Shown in pieces: positions 31,062-41,237 of a stretch of DNA of 64,000 bases. The stretch lies in contig CM059584.1 in assembly GCA_030407085.1 (NCBI GenBank), positions 62,139,501 through 62,203,500 of the forward strand. The letters run 5' to 3'. Under the pieces are notes generated by a model. It saw only the letters and a list, made by a program, of their open reading frames with translations, was not told the origin of the DNA and searched no databases. The stretch's first letter is position 1. The number at the start of each line of letters is the position of its first letter. Position numbers and translations under genes: made by a program. The stretch comes from Trichopria drosophilae. Lineage: Eukaryota > Arthropoda > Insecta > Hymenoptera > Diapriidae.

Positions 31062-31510
31062 CAGGTCGACCGCTCCGCAGTTTTCGGTGTCTAGGTATTC
31101 CGCACCGTAGTTTTTCGACGTCCAGGTCGACCGCTCCGTAGTTTTCGGTGTCTGGGTATTCCGCACCGTAGTTTTTCGCCGTCCAGGTCGACCGCTCCGT
31201 AGTTTTCGGTGTCTAGGTATTCCTCCCCGTAGTTTTTTGTCGTTTAGGTCGACAACTCCATAGTTTTCGATGTTTAGGTATTCCGCACCGTCGTTTTACG
31301 CCGTCCAGGTCGCCCGCTCCGTAGTTTTCGGTGTCTAAGTATCCCGCACCGTAGTTTTTCACCGTCCAGGCGGAACATCTGGACAACGAAAACTATAAAG
31401 CGGACCACCTAGATATCGAAAACTGTGGAGCGGTCGACCTGGACGGCGAAAAACTATGGTGCGGAACACCTGGACAACGAAAACTATGGAACGGACCACT
31501 TGAAGAACAA
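31062..31510. repeat. Tandem array with internal inversion (first unit)
   Basis: From about 31062 to 31372 roughly 60-bp units alternate GTCGACCGCTCCGTAGTTTTC with GTATTCCGCACCGTAGTTTTT variants. From about 31375 to 31510 the same motifs appear as reverse complements (AAAACTATGG, GGTCGACCTGGACGG), making a large imperfect hairpin. Confidence 0.75.
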
Positions 31511-32251
31511 AACACTACGCGCGTGTGTCCGCGCGCGCGCATGTGTGTGGATCCCAGCAATTGTTGTTTTACTATCAAGATTTCGCTTATGTCTTGCCAT
31601 TTTCGAGATATTTGAGAATTTTAAAAATTTTCAGGTTTGCAAATTTTTAAAATCTGTTTACGCATGTATGAATTAACCGACTCGAGGTCATCCCCCCTAT
31701 CAATAGACCCCCCAAAATTTTGTCAGATTTTACGTATCTCTTGCCGTTTTCGAGATATTTGAGAATTTAGAAATTTTCAGTTTTGCAAATTTCAAAAATC
31801 TGTTTGCATGTATGAATTAATCGACTCCAGGTCATCCCGCCTATCGACACACCCCCCAAAATGTTGTCAGATTTTACTTATCTCTTGCCGTTTTCGAGAT
31901 ATTTGAGAATTTTGAAAATTTTCAGTTTTGCTAATTTTCAAAATTCGTTCGTATACCCTACTCGAAAATGAGGATAGAAAAGTATAGAAATTCTGCGTGA
32001 TTCGTATGCTTTTGAATCCTATTTTTGGCACATAATGTAAATCTATCAATTCTTATCCTATCTGAATACTTCAAGTAAAGCCAATGTTAATATTTTTCTA
32101 TCCATTAGGTAAAATCAATAAATTTCTATCCCAATCGTGTATAGAGAATCAATCCAAATGTATCTCATTACACTTTTATCATTATGCATCCTAAAAATTT
32201 ATAGAAATTCTATCAAAACGAATCAAAATGTGATTTTTATATTTTTACGGT

Positions 32252-33022
32252 CCAGGTCGACCGCTCCGCAGTTTTCGGTGTCTAAGTATTCCGCACCGTA
32301 GTTTTTCGCCGTCCAGGTCGACCGCTCCGTAGTTTTTGGTGTCTAGGTATTCCGCTCCGTAGTTTTTGACGGCTAGGTCGACCGCTCCGTAGTTTTCGGT
32401 GTCTAGATATTCCGCACCGCAGTTTTTCGACGTCCAGGACGACCGCTCCGAAGTTTTCGGTGTCTAGGTATTCCTCCTCGTAGTTTTTTGCCGTTCAGGT
32501 CGACAACTCCATAGTTTTCGATGTTTAGATATTCCGCACCGTCGTTTTACGCCATCCAGGTCGACCGCTCCTTAGTTTTCGGTGTCCAAGTATTCCGCAC
32601 CGTAGTTTTTCACCGTCCAGGCGAAAAACTATGGGGCAGAAAATCTGGACAACGAAAACTATAAAGCGGACCAACTAGATATCGAAAACTTTATAGTGGT
32701 CGACCTAGACGGCGAAAAACTATGGTGCGGAACACCTGGACAACGAAAACTATGGAGTTAACTGCCTAGATACCGAAAACTATGGAGTGGTCGACCTAGA
32801 CTGTGAAAAACTACGGTGCGGAACACCGGGACAACAAAAACTATGGAGCGGACCACCTAGATACCGAAAACTATGGAGCGGTCGACCTAGACGGCGAAAA
32901 ACTATGGTGCGGAACACCTGGACAACGAAAACTATGGAGCGGTCGACCTAGACGGCGAAAAACTATGGTGCGGAACACCTGGACAACGAAAACTATGGAA
33001 CAGACCACTTGAAGAACAAAAC
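32252..33022. repeat. Tandem array with internal inversion (second unit)
   Basis: Same organisation as 31062-31510 but longer: forward units to about 32622, then inverted units to about 33022. The inverted half contains extra copies, showing array expansion. Multiple frames stay open through it but no real gene is indicated. Confidence 0.75.
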
Positions 33023-33329
33023 ACTACGAGCGTGTGTCCGCGCGCGCGCATGTGTGTGTATCCCAGCAATTGTTGTTTTACTATCAAGATTTCGCTTATT
33101 TCTTGCCATTTTCGAGATATTTGAGAATTTTAAAAATTTTCAGTTTTGCTAATTTTCAAAATTCGTTCGTATATACGCATTAACCTACTCAATGGGATCC
33201 CCCCTTATGATAGCCTCCAAAATTTTGTCATATTTTGCTTATCTTTGGCCGTTTTTGAGATAATTAAGAATTTTTAAAAATTTTGATGTGTAACAGAAAT
33301 ATCATATTACGTTACTGATAGTGATCGGC

Positions 33330-33435
33330 AGTGGTAGACCAGTGGTCGGTGTCGCGCGCGATCGTTGTTTCTAGTCAAGTATTCTTGGTGGGGAACACTA
33401 CTTGGATAGGTGACCGCTTGAGAACAACTTTCTTA
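33330..33435 (+). other. 5S rRNA-like segment inside the TIR element
   Basis: ACTACTTGGATAGGTGACCG followed by CTTGAGAACAA resembles the 3' half of 5S rRNA (..GTACTTGGATGGGTGACCGCCTGGGAACAC), about 26 of 32 positions by eye against the sequence as I remember it. The region before it aligns without gaps to the internal promoter box A part more weakly. It is interpreted as a 5S-derived internal promoter, as in SINE3-type elements, not a functional 5S gene. Confidence 0.5.
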
Positions 33436-33869
33436 AGATAATTAAACCAACTAAAAAAAGTTAAAAAATATTTGAATTAAATAAAAAATAATAATAAAAT
33501 TAAAAATAAAAAATTTTTTTTTGTATACAATGAGGAAAAAATTATAATTTGCTATGCTTCTTAATTCTTACTGAAGGAATGAAATTCGTGACGAACGTAG
33601 TATAGAAAAATATCGAAACAAATCCTATCAATTTCTATCCACTTTAGTTAGGATAGAAAAATATAGAATTAATTCGTGCCAAAAATAGGATAGGAAAATA
33701 TTGGAAAAAATCCTATACTTTTCTATCCTCCTTTTCGAGTAGGGTAGTGATAAATGTATAAAAATATAAAACGTGTAGGTAGTCACCCATTGGTTCGTAC
33801 CTTTGAATTTCTGATCTAATGCAGATTTTATATCTGGTAAGAAAGAAAAGTACTTAAGATTGGGTTAAA

Positions 33870-34545
33870 CAACTAATTTAATATTTAACAAAGAAATCTC
33901 TTTGTTGAGTCTAGTGGTCTGGAGCGTTTGAGTTTTCGTTGCTCAGCTTCTTCTGTAAGGAGCTTTTTGGCGAGTATGTTGGGATGACGACTCAACCTAT
34001 CGACATATTTTGTTGTTGCAGTGGTTATTGTGTGTTTTACCGTAGCGATTCCTAGGTCTCTTCTAATAATCTCGGTTGTTACGAACCAAGGGGCTTTCGT
34101 TATTATGCGTAGGATTTTTGCTTGGAATCTTTCGAGGATCTCAATGTTGGAATTAGAGGCAAAGCCCCATAGCTGGATACCATATGTACAAACCGGTTTT
34201 AATATTGTTTTGTATAGAAGAACTTTGTTATACAGAGATAGATTGTATTTACGATCCATAATCCAATACATTTTCCTCATTAGGAGACCTAGTTGTTTCC
34301 GCTTCTGCCAAATATGGGTCTCCCAAGTTATTTTGGAGTTTAGGTGCATGCCTAGGTATTTTGCGTGATCGTTTTGAGATATTTCTTGTTTGTTGAGTAC
34401 TATTGCCTTACAGAGTGACTGTAACTTGCGCTGATTTTTGTTCGTTGGCCTTAAGACGCCAGGTTGCCAGCCAGTGTTGTATATCGGTGATGTTGTCTTG
34501 TACCATTTGTGTTGCTACTTTCGGATCTTTATGCACGGAGAGACC
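33870..34545 (-). pseudogene. Jockey-like reverse transcriptase C-terminal fragment
   Basis: Minus-strand frames give HKDPKVATQMVQDNITDIQH, HLNSKITWETHIWQKRKQLG, LLYKTILKPVCTYGIQLWG and a C-terminal tail ending KRFLC. This is the region after the catalytic FADD of Jockey-type reverse transcriptases, up to the C-terminus. It is related to the copy at 5076-5435 but clearly a different insertion. Upstream domains are missing, so this is a 5'-truncated copy whose 5' limit is near 34545. Confidence 0.8.
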
Positions 34546-34985
34546 GTTGCGCGAACTGGTGTGTTTTTCGTAGTTATACAGTGCAGCCTCTTCATTGACG
34601 CGTCAGTTCGCCCAAGTTTGAGAGCGGGACGGTCTCAAAATGCTGAGCGGGCAGCAGTCCCGAATCACGGGAAATCTGTTGCCTCATAAAAAAGACGACA
34701 GTCTTCTTAACAATAACAGTACACAGCAGATGCGCTCCCGTGTTCAATGATGTAAATAATTATAAAATACGTTTGCAATTTCATTATTAAAGATATTATA
34801 TTTTGATATTAATGAAAAGTTTCTAAATTCTAAATTCTCTTAACGTGAAAATGATTTCAATGTATAGTGAACCTTAACCCTTTGTACCTCAAATTGAAGA
34901 AAAACGTGATTTTTTAATTTTTTTTCAAACCTCCCGGTCAGTTCTGAACGAATTTCTTTGATATTTGGTAGAAAATTATATGAAG
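34546..34985. other. Spacer between Jockey fragment and palindromic MITE
   Basis: A short GC-richer patch (34520-34690) and AT-rich sequence; nothing recognised. Confidence 0.4.
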
Positions 34986-34989
34986 TAAT

Positions 34990-35675
34990 TACCGAGTGCG
35001 GATGATGATTTAAATTTTGAAAAAGCGATTCAATCATTTTTTATTTACATTTTTTAGTGCAAATTCCTACCTTATCGGCTGGACAGTACGGCATGCCCTT
35101 AAGGTGCTGCTAAACCGACCCCATCGATACTATCACTTCCTAACCTAGAAAATCTAAATTAAACGGAAACAAGATATATTTTCAAGTCTTAATTTATGTT
35201 AAAGTTATTTTACGCGTTTTTTATGAATGCACTTCAAATTTCAAAGCGATCGGTTGAGAATTGGGCGAGAATTCGAGGGAATACATTTTTGGAGTGGTCA
35301 CACAGTTTCCATGGTTCCGTGTTGTCACCGGCGAAATGTATTCTCTCAAATTCTCGCCCAATTCTCAACCGATCGCTTTGAAATTTGAAGTGCATTCATA
35401 AAAAACGCGTAAAATAACTTTAACATACATTAAGACTTAAAAATATATCTTACGTGTAAAATAGCTTTAACATAAAAATGTATTGTGAATTTACCCTGAA
35501 ATACACTTTTTTAATGAAAATACGGTGTCGGTAAATCAGGAATCTCGAAAAACCCGAGTGTGTTTTTTCTGAGGGGTGTAGCAGCCCCTTAAGGTGATTC
35601 CTTTCGGCTCAGTCGATAAGGTAGTAATGTACACCAAAAAACTTAAATTTAAAATTATTGAATCGATTTTTCAAA
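34990..35675. mobile_element. Palindromic MITE with CCTTAAGG ends
   Basis: Inner ends CCTTAAGGTGCTGCTA (35097) and its inverse (to 35594) enclose nearly perfect 100-bp arms at about 35190-35290 and 35335-35435. Weaker inverse similarity extends outward on both sides (CCTTATCGGCTG / CAGTCGATAAGG; AAAAAGCGATTCAAT / ATTGAATCGATTTTT), suggesting either a longer element or insertion into an existing palindrome. Noncoding. Confidence 0.7.
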
Positions 35676-35679
35676 ATCC

Positions 35680-36700
35680 GGGCTCCGTACTGAAAATTGT
35701 AATCATTATATATAATGTCCTAAAAAAATGGTTAAGAATCCCTTGAGAATCATCCTAAATATAGATGATTTTTCCTTATTTAGAATGATCCCAAGTTGCA
35801 GATTTGTATAATAAATTTCGTTCCGTTTCCAAATATATTTTTTATAATTGTAGTTGCCGAATGAGCGCGAGTTTGGAGTAAATGTGTCGCTAAATGCTAA
35901 GAAATGTTTTTCATTGGAATTTTTCTCCATTTTACGAAAATATCGAACACGAAGAATAATTTAGTAAAGTGGCTAAAAATGATGTTTCAAATGTTATTTT
36001 TCAATTGTTATTATGACGAAACAGTTGGAGCAAAAAAACTAATAATTTTCATTTTTTAAATTAAAAAAATTTCCAATCGAACACAATTTTTTTATTTTAT
36101 GTTTTGAGCATTCCCCGACTCAATAAATTATATCTGAAAATTCAGACGATTGAATCATTTTATTGCCTATATACGGCGCTATTAATTAAGGAATCTCTCC
36201 AACTTTTTACATATTCTTTTCTAGACATAAAAAATTCCTTTCTCGTTTGTTATTTACGGCTTCCTGCCAGTCTCCTGATTCCTTACTTGCATCCTTAAGT
36301 TATAAGTTTCGATTTTTGTATTAGTGGTTTTATGATTTTTGATTCAGCTTGAAGACTCATTGTTGTTTGATTTTGGCGCGCCTAGTAAGGCGCGTGCGCC
36401 CTTCGCTTGCTTCCTGCGCGTGCGTGGATTTCGCTTCACCCAGTCAGGAACCGCTTACTGCGGGGCTGTCTACTAGGTTATGTTGGAGTCGCGCATTGAA
36501 AATGATAGTGTTAAATGGTGCTATAGATGTTTTACCTTTTCTTTGTAAGAAAGAAAAGGCTACTCATTTGCTTATCCAAATCTGTAAGAATGAACGTCCC
36601 AAGGGGCAAGAAAAAGCAGAAATGGTTCTAAGTGAGAGCGGTATGAACATGCATTCAAGCTATACTCACCGTTAACCGGAAGTTCATACGCTAATAATAA
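35680..36700. other. AT-rich spacer
   Basis: No recognisable gene. A GC-richer patch at 36370-36490 has no motif I can name. GATGATTTTTCCTTATTT at about 35763 also occurs near 54322, hinting at a further dispersed repeat. Confidence 0.4.
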
Positions 36701-37200
36701 AGATAACAAATTTTCCTACGCATTGTCGACGAGCGGATTAACTAATGTACACTACACTAGGTAATATAATAGACAAAATATCAATAACAAATAACTTGAT
36801 ACCAAACACACAATTTGGTTTCAAATACAGGCACTCAACTTACCACGCGATAAATAATTTTCTAGCCGATTTAAACGAAGAACTTGTCAATAAACAAGTT
36901 GATAGCCGCATGCCTTCCCTGCTTAAAAAAGGTGATAGAAAAGGAAAGAAAAGTATTGATTTTCTGCGCGAATCCTATCACTTTGAATCCTAATTTTGTC
37001 ACAGTAAGAGAATCCTTTCCATTCTTATCCTATCTTTATACACCATGTACAGTCTAAGTTTATCCATTTTTATCCACATGTATCTCACTTACACTTTTAT
37101 CAATATGAATCCGAAAAACGGATACAAACTGTATCCCCATCAATAAAAATTTCATTCTTATTCTTTGTTAGTCTTAAAACGGATACAAATGCAATCCTTA

Positions 37201-37493
37201 GTAATCCTATTCCTTTTTGGGCTGCCAGCCCCTGGAATTTAATACTCTTCTATCCCATGAAAGTATACAAATCCTTTACATACTAATCCTGATCAACTTG
37301 TATTGCCTGAATACTTTTCTATTCAATTAAAGTATTAATATGGAAAGGATTTGTATACTTTAATTGAATAGAAAAGTATTCAGGCAATAAAAGTTGATCA
37401 GGATTAGTACGTATGTAAAGAATTTGTATATTTTCATGGGATAAAAGAGTATTAAATTTCGGGGGCTGGCAATCCAGAAAAGAATAGGGTTAC
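37201..37493. repeat. 293-bp hairpin inside the TIR element
   Basis: Arms of about 145 bp (37201-37345 and 37347-37493) are highly similar in inverse orientation with almost no loop: GTATACAAATCCTTTACATA / TATGTAAAGAATTTGTATA and GGCTGCCAGCC / GGCTGGCAATCC. Probably a palindromic MITE or an inverted duplication. Confidence 0.8.
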
Positions 37494-37500
37494 TAACCCA

Positions 37501-37866
37501 GATAACACATGATATTCACCGTATATTCGAAATTCATACGAAAATCTCCCGTGAATATGCGTAATATTCTCAGAATATACTCAAAATATCGTAAACAGCA
37601 TATAACATTTCGTATATTCTAAACATATTCTCAGAATACCGAAAACAGAATATTGTATTTATTTCAAATTTCATATATTTTCAGATAACATATGATATTC
37701 GCCGCATATTCGAAACTCATATGAAAATCTTCTTTGAATATCCGTAATATTCTCAGAATATACTCAGAATATCATAAACATCACATAATATTTTGTATAT
37801 TCTAAACATATTCTTAAAATATCGAAAAAAATATTATATTTATTTCCAATATCGTATATTACCCGC
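37501..37866. repeat. 183-bp tandem duplication
   Basis: GATAACA-ATGATATTC-CCG begins at 37501 and 37684. Both units contain AATATTCTCAGAATATACTC and end in a TTTCAAATTTCATATATT-like block. Divergence between units is moderate. Confidence 0.8.
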
Positions 37867-38123
37867 ATATCCCAAACTAAATCTAAATTTTCCATACTTA
37901 AGAATTAAAAGTAAACACGCCTAACGTATATCCTGTGCATATTCTCAGAATATTATATTTATTAATTTTTAATTTTTCAAATTTTCAAAATTCATGTAGG
38001 TCTTTATCGAACTCTACCTTCTGCCGATAATCTCGAAAATCCCTGAAAAATGTATAAAAGCGAGTACGGTTTTAATATTGTGCACTGCGGGTAACACAAA
38101 TATCAGTTTATGTTATAAATTGT

Positions 38124-38400
38124 GTTCAACAGTGGTAGACCGATGGTCGGTGTCGCGCGTGTTCGCTATTTGTTGTTAAGCGCCGTACGCCGTGGACTAC
38201 AACTGGATAGGGGCCATCTATAAACTACGTTACCGTTTTAAGGGGGGGGGGGTGTCAGCCAAGAACTACGGTCCATATATAATGTATGTATAAAAATCAT
38301 AAAACTGTCTACGGAGGGGGGGGGGGGCAAAAATATCAAAAAAAGGTCTACGTAGTTTATGAATGGCCCCATAGGTGACCCATGAGAACAGCTTGTTTTA
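38124..38400 (+). other. 5S rRNA-like segment, interrupted by a small MITE
   Basis: CAGTGGTAGACCGATGGTCGG leads into GTTAAGC (an exact 5S box A core), then CTGGATAG, and after the MITE GGTGACCCATGAGAAC. It is the paralogue of 33330-33435, which lacks the MITE. Confidence 0.5.
38210..38370. mobile_element. 161-bp MITE with GGGGCCAT ends
   Basis: GGGGCCATCTATAAACTACG and its inverse at the other end are flanked by ATA (38207-38209 and 38371-38373). The paralogous empty site at 33401-33415 reads CTTGGATAGGTGACC, confirming the insertion and a 3-bp duplication. G-rich runs occur internally. Similar ends and 3-bp duplications occur in Zator-type elements, but this assignment is from memory. Confidence 0.75.
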
Positions 38401-39790
38401 AGATAATTAAATCATCTTAACAATTTTAAAAAGTAATAAAATTAAATAAAACGATAATAAAATTAAAAATAAGACAAAAATTAATTTTTTTATAAAAAGA
38501 GAACAACAAATTTTATAGTGGATGATATTTCTAATTTGATAGGATTAGGATACAAAAATATTCGTTGTATCTTATCACTTTCGATCCACTCTGATTGGGA
38601 TAGAAATGTATTGAATAAAATCGTGACAAAAAGAGGATACAAAAGTATTCATAAAATTCCTATCCTTTTCTATCCACTTTTTTAAGCAAGGTTATAGATC
38701 TGGAAAAGGCTTTTGATTCGGTCTGGATTCACGGATTAATCTATATACTAATACAAAATATGATACCAAGAATAATAATTGACACTATTTATGATATGTT
38801 AATCGACAAGACATTTATAATATATGTAGGAAATAATAAGTCATCAATAAAATTTAAAATACAAGAAGGATTACAGCAAGGGACTGTCAACTCACGGAAG
38901 TTGTTTAATATATTTAACGCGGGTGTACTTAAATTATTCCTAAACGACAATAAATAAAAAATCTAAAACATAGCCTTTGCAGATGACCAACTGGTATACA
39001 CAGCCGATGAAAAACTAATATAATCAGAGATAACCTTAAAAAAGCAGTCAACATAACCAACGAGCATTATAGAAAAAGGAATTTAAAGATCAACCCAACC
39101 AAATGCGAAACAATAATATTTCATAAACCTCTACGATTCATATCTCCTGGTAAAAAGCATGATATTAAAAATTTCAATATATCCATAAATAACGAAAACA
39201 AAAAACAAAAAGTACCACATAAAAATCTTGTGAAATATCTTGGCTCGCATACCGACGATCTATTAAAATTAAATTCACATATAGAAATTCAAATCAGGAG
39301 GGCTATTAGCGCTTTTAAAAAAACCAGTAGAATTTTTTTTAATAAGCTCTTAGAAAAACGCACATGTATAATTGGCTATCTCCGGTTAATTCGTCCAATA
39401 ACAACATACGCTGCTCCACTTTTATGGAACATAAGCGCTTCATTGATGGAGAGGCCGAGAAGATTAGAACGATCCTGTCTGAGGCACGCCTTAAAGATGT
39501 ATAGAGATCCAGAAACAGAATACAGACACTACTTCAAAACAAAAAAACTTTATGAAACAGCAGATATCCCCAAAATAGACACTTTTATTATCAAATTAAC
39601 TAGTGACTACTTTGCCAGCAATAAAAACCACAGCAATCCTGCAATTGAAAGTTTAGCATCACCGCCTTCAATCAACAAACCATATGACAAAATAGCAACA
39701 GTATACTTTACTCCACAAATTTTATTTCAAGGTCAAGCTCAAGGCCACAATTCAACGTGGGATTTTTCACTCTTTCAATGTGCGAAGTGA

Positions 39791-40014
39791 AAAATGGTTT
39801 ACATTTAAAAATCGTGATCCGATCCTGAAAGAACCTTCAAATTTGACCTCAAGGTCGAGATCAAGGTCACAGTTTAAGAACCCGCTTCAATTCCTGCAAC
39901 TTCTGTTTACAACGTTTGTGGATTGAACGACCCCCTCAAAATAACTGTCATCGATAGATTGACCCTCCTGAGCACGAGTTTTTCTTTTCCCATATAGGAA
40001 AACAATGTAATTTG
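39791..40014. other. Spacer with AAGGTC repeats
   Basis: Contains several AAGGTCA/AAGGTCG hexamer-like motifs at 39840-39875; otherwise nothing recognised. Confidence 0.35.
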
Positions 40015-40186
40015 GACGAGTATACAAAAGAACAAAGGACAGGTAATTTTCCCCCGCGTTAATGACAAATTGTCTATTTGCGGGTCAGTTCTCGGGTGGA
40101 GAGGTACAGAACATAAACAGGACGGAACCACTGTACAAGACAGAACTAGGTAGACATACAACACAACACCCACCCAAGAGCTAGCC
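40015..40186 (-). repeat. Dispersed repeat shared with 53735-53885
   Basis: Minus-strand landmarks (CTCTTGGGTGGGTG, CCACCCGAGAACTGACCCGC, TGTCATTAACGCGGGGGA) match the + strand of 53735-53885 in the same order and spacing. Family unknown. Confidence 0.6.
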
Positions 40187-40190
40187 CCCC

Positions 40191-41110
40191 CTACCCGAGT
40201 ATCGGTACCACCAGCAGATTTGGCGGCCTGTGCCGTGGCGAGTACGACGCGGGGATTATCTCATCTTTATCCGAGATAAGACATATTTTCCCGTCAACCA
40301 TTGTCATCATCATTTCAGGATTGACTGTTGCACGAATGTGACCTTCTCCCAACTCATTTATTACATTTTGTAACTGTGCAATTTCTGCTTGAATGCTATT
40401 TATCTCGGTGACCGCTGTCTCTTTATTCTCCTTTGAGAATATGAATCTCATTAATCTGCACAGCCTGGTTGAGACCGGATTTTCATTTTTTCATATCACT
40501 TTCATACCAATTTCCTCAGAATACGCATATAAAAGTAACGGTTACTGATTTACGATGCTCGCATCTGACATTTTCGAATCTTTAAATGGTTGGTTATAAC
40601 AGTTGTGTCCACTCGTTCCGCCAAATCCGTACTTAGAAAGTAGAGTCATAGAAATATTTCCCTCCACATCTGGTGGTAAAATGTCAGGTACATTCAATAA
40701 GCGAGAAACTGTGTGGTCCATTAACTCTGATTTTTTTAACTGAATTTTTATACTGACACTGTCTTCCGTGACTATTATTGCAGAATAAGGAGGGTAACAT
40801 CGTTCTCTCGCTTTCATTAATCTGTCATACGGAGGATATACATCTGCATTTTGATTCTTGGCTCGCAAACAGACAATTTCCCATCTTCGATTATAGCTAG
40901 AGCTTCATCTGGTGTATACTTTGTTTCTGACCTCATATTTAATTGAACTGTCTCATCATTTTAGCAATTGAACAATGATTTTGGCAAGTTGAAATTTCCC
41001 ATTTCTTCGCAAGTTACTCAAAAAGGCTTCTTGAATTTCGATGTCTGAGTATTCATCCTGAATTTGGATTAATTTTCGTCTTTTAGCAGATGCGGAACTA
41101 TTTACAAAGC
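40191..41110 (-). pseudogene. Second Transib-like (RAG1-like) transposase remnant, N-terminal half
   Basis: Minus-strand frames give SSASAKRRKLIQIQDEYS, KYTPDEALAIIEDGKLSVC, YPPYDRLMKARERCYPPYS, LLSKYGFGGTSGHNCYNQ, NENPVSTRLCRLMRFIFSKE and MMMTMVDGKICLIS. The CYPP, KYG.DG.SG, NP.PSTR.CR..+F and TMVDGK+C series is the same as in Transib transposases and in the remnant at 23050-24675, at corresponding places. The C-terminal half with the third catalytic residue is absent; the dispersed repeat of 40015-40186 abuts instead. Several frame breaks occur. Confidence 0.6.
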
Positions 41111-41237
41111 CGCTCACTTTTCATCTCACCAGTGGTACTCTTTCTGTATTAAATTCAGTAATGAAATGCGAGTTAAGCCAATTCGAATTCTTTTTGTTAA
41201 ACGTATCAACCTTGTAAAATGATTCTTTCCACATTTT

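Larger units (their letters stand above)
30726..33744. mobile_element. Non-autonomous TIR element, 2-bp target duplication, with partial tandem copy
   Basis: The ends read CCCTACTCGAAAAGGAGGAT and its inverse, flanked by TA on both sides (30724-30725, 33745-33746). A second left end starts at 31956, also after TA, so the first unit (30726-31955) is a partial copy joined to a full unit (31956-33744). Each unit carries arrays of about 60-bp repeats (GGTCGACCGCTCCGTAG, GGTATTCCGCACCGTAG) that flip orientation midway. Only the full unit retains a 5S-like segment near 33330-33435. No transposase is present. Same family as 36917-38691. Confidence 0.65.
36917..38691. mobile_element. Non-autonomous TIR element with TT target duplication
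   Basis: Left end CCCTGCTTAAAAAAGG and inverted right end CCTTGCTTAAAAAAG, followed by GATAGAAAAGGA-like sequence, match the ends of the 30726-33744 element. TT lies on both sides (36915-36916, 38692-38693), and the interrupted reverse transcriptase becomes continuous if the element and one TT are taken out. The interior contains a 293-bp hairpin, a 183-bp tandem duplication and a 5S-like segment interrupted by a small MITE. There is no transposase. Confidence 0.75.
36740..39790 (+). pseudogene. I-group-like non-LTR reverse transcriptase, split by a TIR element
   Basis: The N-terminal part (NTQFGFKYRHSTYHAINNF, ADLNEELVNKQV) is interrupted at 36917 and continues at 38692 with IDLEKAFDSVWIHGL, GNNKSSIKFKIQEGLQQGTVNS, the catalytic FADD (in NIAFADDQLVYTAD) and a C-terminal thumb region (VKYLGSHTDDLLKLNSHI, SRIFFNKLLEKRT, RLIRPITTYAAPLLW). 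Stops and frameshifts are present at several places. The L.EELN.KQ...DLEKAFD / GLQQGTVNS / FADD series marks an APE-type non-LTR element of the I or related clade. The reading frame across the insertion is restored when one TT is removed, which fixes the insertion boundaries. Confidence 0.75.

Noticed and set aside
33330..33435. Functional 5S rRNA gene
   Set aside because: Only the 3' half resembles 5S, the 5' half diverges, and it lies inside a transposon.
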